From: Bacteroidota bacterium
Lineage (GTDB): Bacteria > Bacteroidota > Bacteroidia > Bacteroidales > VadinHA17
Assembly (NCBI GenBank): GCA_030611395.1
Contig: JAUWPX010000083.1
Span: forward strand, 1 to 6,607
Direction: 5' to 3'
Length of the DNA stretch: 6,607 nt
Shown: one piece after another, positions 1-5,666 of the stretch
Layout of the letters: each line of letters opens with the position of its first letter
Numbering within the stretch: position 1 is the first letter of the stretch
Made by a program: the position numbers and the translations under genes
The notes under the pieces: generated by a model
What the model saw: the letters and a program-made list of their open reading frames with translations, nothing else
Databases searched by the model: none
What the model was told of the DNA's origin: nothing

Positions 1-37
1 AAATAATTAAATGTAAAGATAAACAAATTGAGGTTTG

Positions 38-64
38 ATAAGAAAACCTTAAGATAATGTTAAT
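38..64 (+). promoter_or_regulatory. Weak upstream array of 11-bp phased TTAAT-like pentamers
   Basis: Three pentamers are spaced exactly 11 bp apart: ATAAG at 38, TTAAG at 49 and TTAAT at 60. They resemble the stronger array at 100-148, but they are 40 bp from it and not in the same 11-bp phase. They could be a distal, lower-affinity operator for the lipoprotein gene. In a region this rich in A and T, three imperfect matches could also arise by chance, so confidence is low. Confidence 0.3.
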
Positions 65-99
65 GATTTGTAAAGCAATGATAAGATCCGTCTGTTTAT

Positions 100-148
100 T
101 TAACCAAACCTTAATCTATTCATAAGATTCAATTAAAAGTACCTTATT
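100..148 (+). promoter_or_regulatory. Operator-like array of five direct repeats with 11-bp period
   Basis: Five pentamers start exactly 11 bp apart: TTAAC (100), TTAAT (111), ATAAG (122), TTAAA (133) and TTATT (144). Two flanking triplets are also shared, since the units at 111 and 144 are both preceded by ACC. Direct repeats at about one helical turn are the known site geometry of OmpR/PhoB-family response regulators, which bind head to tail on one DNA face. The array ends at a -7-like box (148-155), the place an activator would occupy at a promoter without a good -33 element. A near-identical arrangement occurs at 5527-5575. The repeats are directly visible; the protein that binds them is inferred. 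Confidence 0.55.
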
Positions 149-155
149 TTCTTTG
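148..155 (+). promoter_or_regulatory. Candidate -7 box of the lipoprotein gene
   Basis: TTTCTTTG matches the Bacteroidetes -7 consensus TAnnTTTG at five of its six defined positions, with T in place of A at the second. It would place the transcription start near 160-163, leaving a leader of about 40 nt before the ATG at 201. No convincing -33 TTG element lies 19-21 bp upstream. That space is filled by the phased repeats, which suits an activator-dependent promoter. Confidence 0.4.
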
Positions 156-200
156 CATTAGTCAATTCAAATAAAAATACGAAACTAAAATTCAAAACAA

Positions 201-1652
201 ATGAAAAAAAGGAAGACACAACTATTCAGTTACTTAATTGTTACCGGTGTATTATTTCTTTTTGGACTGGTTGCATGTGAGGAAGACAATGGACAAGCAC
301 CTGATCCTAACGCAACTAAGTATGAGGAGGAGAATGGTGTAGTTACAGTAACGGATATAGGACAGGGCACCGGAACCATTACATGGACCAGCGACAAAGT
401 ATGGGTATTGAATGGTCTGGTATTTGTTAATAGTGACCAGACCCTTACCATTGAAGCAGGCACGATTATTAAAGGGAAACCGGGAATGGAAGAAGATGCA
501 AGCGCTCTTATTGTTGCCCGGGGAGGTAAAATTTCAGCTGTTGGTACTGCTTCATATCCTATAATATTTACTGCTGAAGCTGATCAGCTTAATGGGAACA
601 TTGGAAAAGATCAGCGTGGATTATGGGGTGGCATAATCATTCTGGGTAAAGCCTCTCTCAATTCAAACCCTGGTGAAACAGCCATCGAAGGAATTCCTAC
701 CAGCGAAATCCGGGGATTATATGGCGGTTCAGATGACACAGATAATTCAGGAACTTTGAAATATATCTCGATCAGGCATGGTGGTACTGATATCGGTGAA
801 GGAAATGAGATCAATGGCCTTACCCTCGGTGGTGTAGGCAGTGGAACCACTATTGAATATATTGAGGTTATAGCAAATAAAGATGATGGTGTTGAATTTT
901 TTGGAGGGAATCCTCAGTTAAAATACATTCTTGTAGCCTATTGCGGAGATGATTCCTATGATTATGATGAAGGATTCTGTGGAAAAGGACAATTCTGGGT
1001 GGCTATACAGGATGAAACCGGTGGAGCCGGCGATCGTCTTGGCGAACATGATGGAGGAACAGATCCTGAAACAGCAACACCATATGCCATTCCAGAGATC
1101 TACAATGCAACCTATATTGGCCGTGGAGCATCTGCCGGAAAACGGGTTATCACATTCCGTGATAATGCTGGAGGAAAATATTATAATTCCATTTTTGCCA
1201 ACCAGGCAAAAGGGATCGATGTTGAGATACTCATTGGAGATCAAAACAGCTTCAAACAAGTTTCAGATGGAAATCTGGAAGTGAAGAACTGCATCTTTTC
1301 AGATGTTGCCGGTGGCACTGCAGAAAGTATTTTTAAGTTGTCTTATGTAGGAGATTCTCTCGACAATTCCGGAACCAAAGTAGTTGACAATGATGGTAAT
1401 CAAGTGCCTACCACAGCACTATTAAAAAAGGTATATGATAACACTCCGACATGGGTGACTAAATTCAATAGCGATGGAAATTCAGCTGCTACCGGTGTAT
1501 TAACTGCAACCAATCCTGTTCCGGCTACAGGAGCAAACAATGGAGTTTCACCTACTAATAGCTGGTTTACCAATGTTACCTACCAGGGTGCATTCGAACC
1601 GGGTGGAACAAACTGGGCAACAGGTTGGACCTTATTATTTGAAACAAAATAA
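201..1652 (+). CDS. Predicted surface lipoprotein, right-handed beta-helix-like, partner of the TonB receptor
   Basis: This is a 483-residue exported lipoprotein. A basic N-terminus (MKKRK) and hydrophobic stretch run into the lipobox LVAC, with the lipidated Cys at residue 26. The following EED resembles the acidic lipoprotein export signal that sends Bacteroidetes lipoproteins to the cell surface. Residues 50-125 carry short strand-rich turns of the kind that start beta-helix proteins (WVLNGLVFVNS, LTIEAGTIIKG, ALIVARGGKI, PIIFTAEA). Glycine- and Asp-rich repeats continue to about 370. An acidic patch at 250-257 (DDSYDYDE) is flanked by Cys248 and Cys260 and could bind metal or form a disulfide. 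The C-terminus has the YQGAF...NWATGWT motif (461-477) that I recall from Bacteroidetes proteins of this family, some of which carry the misleading name 'multidrug transporter'. It lies upstream of a TonB-dependent receptor, so a role in capturing ligand for that receptor is likely. The ligand is unknown. The start follows an A-rich leader with no Shine-Dalgarno site. Confidence 0.85.
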   Translation: MKKRKTQLFSYLIVTGVLFLFGLVACEEDNGQAPDPNATKYEEENGVVTVTDIGQGTGTITWTSDKVWVLNGLVFVNSDQTLTIEAGTIIKGKPGMEEDASALIVARGGKISAVGTASYPIIFTAEADQLNGNIGKDQRGLWGGIIILGKASLNSNPGETAIEGIPTSEIRGLYGGSDDTDNSGTLKYISIRHGGTDIGEGNEINGLTLGGVGSGTTIEYIEVIANKDDGVEFFGGNPQLKYILVAYCGDDSYDYDEGFCGKGQFWVAIQDETGGAGDRLGEHDGGTDPETATPYAIPEIYNATYIGRGASAGKRVITFRDNAGGKYYNSIFANQAKGIDVEILIGDQNSFKQVSDGNLEVKNCIFSDVAGGTAESIFKLSYVGDSLDNSGTKVVDNDGNQVPTTALLKKVYDNTPTWVTKFNSDGNSAATGVLTATNPVPATGANNGVSPTNSWFTNVTYQGAFEPGGTNWATGWTLLFETK

Positions 1653-1700
1653 TACTCTTGCTTGTTTAGTTTCATAGGTAGTTAATTTTTAGGGCAGGAA

Positions 1701-1727
1701 GCTGATTGTTTATACAATCGGCTTTTT
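1701..1727 (+). terminator. Rho-independent terminator or attenuator between lipoprotein and receptor genes
   Basis: A 9-bp stem is formed by GCTGATTGT (1701-1709) and ACAATCGGC (1714-1722), with a single G-U pair. The loop is TTAT, and five T residues follow (1723-1727). It lies 48 nt after the lipoprotein stop and 30 nt before the receptor ATG. No TAnnTTTG box is visible in those last 30 nt, so the receptor may depend on read-through. That would give more lipoprotein than receptor. Confidence 0.85.
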
Positions 1728-1757
1728 ACCATTAATATATATTATTATACAACAATC

Positions 1758-4553
1758 ATGAAAATTACAGCATCAACTATCATTTTATTTATTTTCATTA
1801 TTTTGGGTTTTCAGGGATATTCCCAGAATGGGTTCTTACGTGGCAAGATAATTGATAAAAAAACCGGAGAAGAACTCATTGGAGCTACGGTTTTGGTAAC
1901 CGGAACTACTACAGGAACAGTAACCGATTTTGATGGTAATTATTCTCTCAAGCTGGATAAAGGAGAATATAATATTACTATCTCATACATCTCCTATCAA
2001 ACTCAGAACTTCTCATCTGTCAGGATAAATACAGATAATGTAACTATTATCAATATTCAGCTTGGCGAGGCGCAGGTTTCTCTTGATGCTGTACAGATTG
2101 TTGCAAGAGCTTCGAGAAGAACAGAGTCTGCCCTGCAGGTTTTGCAGCGGAAATCTTCGATTGTTATGGACGGTATATCCGCTCAGCAGATTTCCAGATT
2201 GGGTGATAGTGATGCAGCCGGTGCATTGAAGCGTGTAACAGGGGTGTCGGTTGAGGGAGGTAAATACATCTATATTAGGGGTTTAAGTGACAGGTATAGT
2301 AAAACTACCCTGAACTCTGCTGAGATTCCTGGTTTGGATCCGAACAGAAATACTGTACAATTAGACCTTTTCCCCAGCAACATCATCGAGAATATGGTTA
2401 TTCATAAAACCTTTTCACCCGACCTGCCTGCAAGCTTCACTGGTGGTCATGTTGATATAATTACAAAAGATTTTCCGGAAAAATATACATTGCAGTTTTC
2501 TGCATCGCTTGAATACAATCCGACCTCTCATTTCAATCCTGCCTACCTGACATATCAGGGTGGCAAATATGACTGGCTTGGGATTGATGATGGAACCAGG
2601 TCCATTCCTTCAGAAGCCGAAGGACAGATACCGGCAAGATTTTATGATGATGACCGCCTTGACTTTATTACAAAATCCTTCAATAAAACGATGGAACCTG
2701 AAAAAAAACAGTCATTTATGAATCAGTCCTATTCATTTTCTGTAGGGAACCAGGTAGAGATTGGAGAAAAACTACTGGGTTATGTGGTTGGTCTTTCCTA
2801 TTCAAACAAATATAACTTTATTGATAATGGAGTAACAGGAAGATATAAGTTAATTGATGGTAATGATGAACAGCTTGCAGGTCAATTAACCCTGGATACT
2901 GATCAAAAAGGATCAAATGATGTGATGTGGGCTGCACTGGCAAATGTCAATTACAAAATTAGTAACAGTCATAAAACAGGACTTCTTCTGTTGCATAATC
3001 ACAGCGGAGAATCTTTAGCCAGGTATCAGGTAGGAGAGAAAAGTTCTGATGAAGCAGGCATGCTCTATCAAACCAGAACACTGCAATTCCTTGAAAGAGG
3101 TTTTACTTCTGTGCAACTGAATGGTGAGAAATACTTTGAAAATGCCGGCAAGCTAAAGGTAAACTGGTTAAGCTCCTATACCTATTCTAAGCAGGATGAA
3201 CCCGATCTTCGCTTTTTTACAAATCATTACACTCAACAGGGTGAAACCCGTCTTTATGAGATAAGCCAGTCGCTATATCCGGTGCCTACACGATATTACC
3301 GGTACATGAACGAGCTGAACTGGGATAATAAGATCAATGCTGAGAAACCGTATTATATCGGCTCAATAGAAGCAAAATTAAAAGCCGGAGTTTCATTTGT
3401 GTTGAAAAAGCGGGAATTCAGGGAAAAGAAATTCAGTTTTAACGAAAATAGCAATTCATATAATGGTGATATTACCAGTTACCTTGACGACAGTAATATC
3501 AATTCAAGCGTGGGAATGCTTTTTGTTTCCAATTCGAAAACCTCAGACAAAAAAAACAGTTATGACGGGTACCAGCGGGTAATGGGCTCATATTTAATGA
3601 CAGAACTGAAATTAAGTGAAAAATTCAGGCTTGTTACCGGTGTCAGGATGGAAAGCGCTTACATATCAGCATTAAGCCTTAAAGAGGATGAAAAGAAAGG
3701 AATATTAAGTGATCTGGATTTTCTCCCTTCTTTGAATACAATATATTCATTAAAGGAAAATATGAATTTACGATTAGCCTATAACAGGACACTTGCCCGT
3801 CCGAGTTTCAGGGAACTGGCTCCATATGCTTCGCTCAATTTTGTTGGTGACTTCATCTTTATTGGCAATGCCGAACTGAAACGGACACTTATAAACAACT
3901 TCGATTTCCGGTACGAGTATTTTATTAAACCAGGCGAATTACTTGCCTTCAGTGCCTTTTACAAACGTTTCATTAATCCGATTGAACGGACATTCAATAC
4001 TGAAGCATCGAACCCTGAACTAACACTCCGTAATGCAGATAAAGCCCAAATCTATGGAGTTGAGGTAGAGATCAGGAAGAATCTCGGATTTATATCCTTG
4101 CTTAAAAACTTCAATTTTGGTGGTAATTTTACATTTGTTGCATCTTATGTAACGGTAGATACAAAAGAGTTATCATTAAAAAGGGAGTTTGATCCGGAAT
4201 TTCCGGATAGGCGTGTGATGTTCGGTCAGGCACCCTATATTGTAAATGTATACCTAAACTATACTAACGATTCGCTTAGATTAAGTTCCAATATCAGTTA
4301 TAATATCTCAGGCGAAAAACTACACCTGGTGAATGCTGTTGGAATACCTGATATATTTGAACAACCGCGTGGTCAACTTGACTTTAATATCTCGAAAAAA
4401 TTAGGAGAAAAATTTAAAGTGAAATTTTCGGCAAAGAATTTGCTGGATACTAAATACAATCAAACTTATTCATACAGGAATATCCCATACATATTTGAGA
4501 AATATAAATCAGGACGATATTATTCTATTAGTTTAAGCTACCTGATAGGTTAA
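1758..4553 (+). CDS. TonB-dependent outer-membrane receptor with CarboxypepD_reg-like N-terminal domain
   Basis: This 931-residue receptor is of normal length for the family. It has a signal peptide (residues 1 to about 22, ending GYSQ). A carboxypeptidase-regulatory-like beta-sandwich follows at about 27-105 (LRGKIIDKKTGEELIGATV, TDFDGNYSL, GEYNITISYISY). The short segment VSLDAVQIVA (107-116) may be the TonB-contact region. The plug is at about 120-240 and includes IYIRGLSDRYSKTTLN, PGLDPNRNTVQLDLFPS and SFTGGHVDIITKDFP. The remainder is a long beta-barrel rich in alternating aromatic strands and ends in the strand YYSISLSYLIG. Such receptors import bulky or scarce ligands across the outer membrane using TonB/ExbBD energy. 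The plug belongs to the RGL.DRY...LDLFPS type rather than the SusC type, so a glycan PUL is not indicated. The start at 1758 precedes a good signal peptide; no Shine-Dalgarno site is present. The substrate is not readable from the sequence. Confidence 0.93.
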   Translation: MKITASTIILFIFIILGFQGYSQNGFLRGKIIDKKTGEELIGATVLVTGTTTGTVTDFDGNYSLKLDKGEYNITISYISYQTQNFSSVRINTDNVTIINIQLGEAQVSLDAVQIVARASRRTESALQVLQRKSSIVMDGISAQQISRLGDSDAAGALKRVTGVSVEGGKYIYIRGLSDRYSKTTLNSAEIPGLDPNRNTVQLDLFPSNIIENMVIHKTFSPDLPASFTGGHVDIITKDFPEKYTLQFSASLEYNPTSHFNPAYLTYQGGKYDWLGIDDGTRSIPSEAEGQIPARFYDDDRLDFITKSFNKTMEPEKKQSFMNQSYSFSVGNQVEIGEKLLGYVVGLSYSNKYNFIDNGVTGRYKLIDGNDEQLAGQLTLDTDQKGSNDVMWAALANVNYKISNSHKTGLLLLHNHSGESLARYQVGEKSSDEAGMLYQTRTLQFLERGFTSVQLNGEKYFENAGKLKVNWLSSYTYSKQDEPDLRFFTNHYTQQGETRLYEISQSLYPVPTRYYRYMNELNWDNKINAEKPYYIGSIEAKLKAGVSFVLKKREFREKKFSFNENSNSYNGDITSYLDDSNINSSVGMLFVSNSKTSDKKNSYDGYQRVMGSYLMTELKLSEKFRLVTGVRMESAYISALSLKEDEKKGILSDLDFLPSLNTIYSLKENMNLRLAYNRTLARPSFRELAPYASLNFVGDFIFIGNAELKRTLINNFDFRYEYFIKPGELLAFSAFYKRFINPIERTFNTEASNPELTLRNADKAQIYGVEVEIRKNLGFISLLKNFNFGGNFTFVASYVTVDTKELSLKREFDPEFPDRRVMFGQAPYIVNVYLNYTNDSLRLSSNISYNISGEKLHLVNAVGIPDIFEQPRGQLDFNISKKLGEKFKVKFSAKNLLDTKYNQTYSYRNIPYIFEKYKSGRYYSISLSYLIG

Positions 4554-4610
4554 TGAAGAACCCGGGAACATACTGACAACGACATAAATAATATTAATTA
4601 TCTTTAGGCA

Positions 4611-5075
4611 ATGAAAAAAATAAGCATAATTCTCATATTCATTATTTACACTTTAACCTTAAAGGCTCAAATCCTGAAAGGTGAAGACGGTGTTTATTAT
4701 GATAAACAAAACAATCTATATACCGGAACTTATACAGAATACTTTGAAAACGGTCAGATAAAAATCGAAATGCAGATCAAGTCAGGGCTAAAACATGGAA
4801 TCATCAAGATGTTCTTTAAAACTGGCCAGATCAATGAGATCAGAGCCTATTATCAGAATCTTATGGATAGTACCTGGCAATCCTGGAATGAGAATGGTGT
4901 AAAGATTGGTGAAGCCAACTATTCCAGAAGTGTCAAACATGGTAAATGGTATATTTGGGATGAAAACGGGACACTCAGGTATGATATGACCTACGATAAA
5001 GGAAAAAAGACCGGGACCTGGTATATTTATAATGAATCCGGCAAACTGATCTCATCTAAGAATTACAACGAATAA
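4611..5075 (+). CDS. Exported MORN-variant (YwqK-family) repeat protein
   Basis: This 154-residue protein has a signal peptide (residues 1-19, LTLKA before Gln20). About five 22-23 residue repeats of the MORN_2 / YwqK type follow, at roughly 38-60, 61-82, 87-109, 110-131 and 133-154. Each carries a version of G.W..W.ENG.L, for example HGKWYIWDENGTLR and TGTWYIYNESGKLI. Databases often label the family 'toxin-antitoxin system YwqK antitoxin', but no toxin lies nearby and the protein is exported, so an antitoxin role is not supported. These repeats probably serve as a binding or scaffold surface in the periplasm or envelope. It begins 57 nt after the receptor stop with no terminator between, so co-transcription is plausible. 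A TATCTTTA at 4599-4606 is a poor -7 match too close to the ATG to rely on. The exact function is unknown. Confidence 0.8.
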   Translation: MKKISIILIFIIYTLTLKAQILKGEDGVYYDKQNNLYTGTYTEYFENGQIKIEMQIKSGLKHGIIKMFFKTGQINEIRAYYQNLMDSTWQSWNENGVKIGEANYSRSVKHGKWYIWDENGTLRYDMTYDKGKKTGTWYIYNESGKLISSKNYNE

Positions 5076-5130
5076 GCAGATGAATTCTATTGATGATAAA
5101 TCACAGGTTTCTGTTTATGTCCGGATGAAC

Positions 5131-5484
5131 TTACTTTGCAACACTTTTTAACCTCATATCAACAGTATTTTTCTTTTTCAATTCTGCATGTACTTTTGAG
5201 GTACACTCTTTGTAAGAAATTAAAATGGTTTTTATGGTATATTCCCCGGGAGTAAGACCTGTGAATTCAAAATTGCCGTCAAAATCGGTATAAACAGACT
5301 GATCAATTCCTTCAAGAAAAACGGAAACGCCAGCCAGTGTTTCCCCTGTAATTTCATCAACAACCGAACCGGTAATTGAAGTTGTCATTGCAGCGGATTT
5401 ATTACCTTTAGATTTCTCTGTAGCAGTCATTGCAGAGAGAGTAACCGCAGCAAGTATTAAAACTAAAATAATTGTTCTTTTCAT
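5131..5484 (-). CDS. Small exported stand-alone CarboxypepD_reg-like domain protein
   Basis: This 117-residue protein has a signal peptide (residues 1 to about 20, MKRTIILVLILAAVTLSA) and a short Lys/Ser-rich linker. A single carboxypeptidase-regulatory-like beta-sandwich (about 36-112) then fills the rest of the chain. Diagnostic pieces are ITGSVVDEITGETLAGVSVF, YTDFDGNFEFTGL and PGEYTIKTILISYKE. The fold is the same as the N-terminal domain of the receptor at 1758-4553, sharing TDFDGN, GEY and ISY in the same order, but here there is no plug or barrel. The peptide ends in a normal stop (MRLKSVAK), so it is not obviously a truncated receptor. It is convergent with the MORN-type gene and divergent from the porin-like gene, with which it shares a 182-bp control region. 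A periplasmic accessory role is possible but unproven. Confidence 0.82.
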   Translation of the reverse strand: MKRTIILVLILAAVTLSAMTATEKSKGNKSAAMTTSITGSVVDEITGETLAGVSVFLEGIDQSVYTDFDGNFEFTGLTPGEYTIKTILISYKECTSKVHAELKKKNTVDMRLKSVAK

Positions 5485-5507
5485 CTTTCTTATTTATTAA
5501 TTCATGA

Positions 5508-5515
5508 CAAAAATA
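5508..5515 (-). promoter_or_regulatory. Perfect Bacteroidetes -7 box for the minus-strand gene
   Basis: Read on the minus strand, the sequence is TATTTTTG, an exact match to TAnnTTTG. It would start transcription near 5501-5503, giving a leader of about 17-20 nt before the ATG ending at 5484. No TTG (-33) element is visible 19-21 bp upstream on that strand. The first repeat of the 11-bp array begins 12 bp upstream (5527), the place where a PhoB-type activator would replace the -33 element. Confidence 0.6.
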
Positions 5516-5526
5516 AGAAGGACATG

Positions 5527-5575
5527 TTAATTGTATCTTATTTGATTATTATACTTACATTAATTTTATGTTAAT
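5527..5575. promoter_or_regulatory. Second operator-like array of five 11-bp phased repeats in the divergent region
   Basis: Five pentamers on the plus strand start exactly 11 bp apart: TTAAT (5527), TTATT (5538), TTATA (5549), TTAAT (5560) and TTAAT (5571). The outer units share the longer form ATGTTAAT (5525-5531 region and 5568-5575). The number of units, period and core match the array at 100-148. It lies between the minus-strand small-domain gene and the porin-like gene and could control either or both. The nearest strong promoter element is the -7 box at 5508-5515 on the minus strand, while the plus-strand orientation of the core matches that seen before the lipoprotein gene. Confidence 0.6.
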
Positions 5576-5632
5576 AATTCCGGTAAAAAGAGATTCTAAA
5601 TTGTAGCAACAAAACTAAATATTTCCTTATAA

Positions 5633-5640
5633 TTGCTTTG
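5633..5640 (+). promoter_or_regulatory. Weak candidate -7 box of the porin-like gene
   Basis: TTGCTTTG matches TAnnTTTG with T in place of A at the second position, the same deviation as the candidate box at 148-155. It lies 26 nt before the ATG at 5667, implying a very short leader. It is 58 bp beyond the phased repeats, further than expected for direct activation. An alternative is TAAATTG at 5597-5603, which is about 21 bp from the array but lacks one T of the TTTG. Confidence 0.25.
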
Positions 5641-5666
5641 TTTTCCGATTAAAATCCTGATAAAAG

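Noticed and set aside
230..1284. Open frames on the minus strand (230-463, 611-850, 918-1259) and in another plus frame (949-1284) inside the lipoprotein gene
   Set aside because: They overlap a well-supported coding region, show no recognisable domain or signal peptide, and read as shadow translations of it.
1728..1757. Phased TTAAT array before the receptor gene
   Set aside because: TTAAT at 1732 has no partner at 11-bp spacing; the stretch is simply AT-rich.
1758..4553. SusC of a polysaccharide utilisation locus
   Set aside because: No SusD homologue, no glycoside hydrolase or sensor nearby, and the plug motif is not that of SusC.
4611..5075. Antitoxin of a toxin-antitoxin pair
   Set aside because: The YwqK label is tempting, but the protein has a signal peptide and there is no candidate toxin next to it.
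5103..5114. Hairpin ACAG-GTTT-CTGT as a terminator between the convergent genes
   Set aside because: The stem is only 4 bp and no real T tract follows on either strand.
5131..5484. Remnant of a decayed TonB receptor
   Set aside because: The frame is intact from signal peptide to stop, the domain is complete, and it has its own good promoter; no plug or barrel relics follow it.
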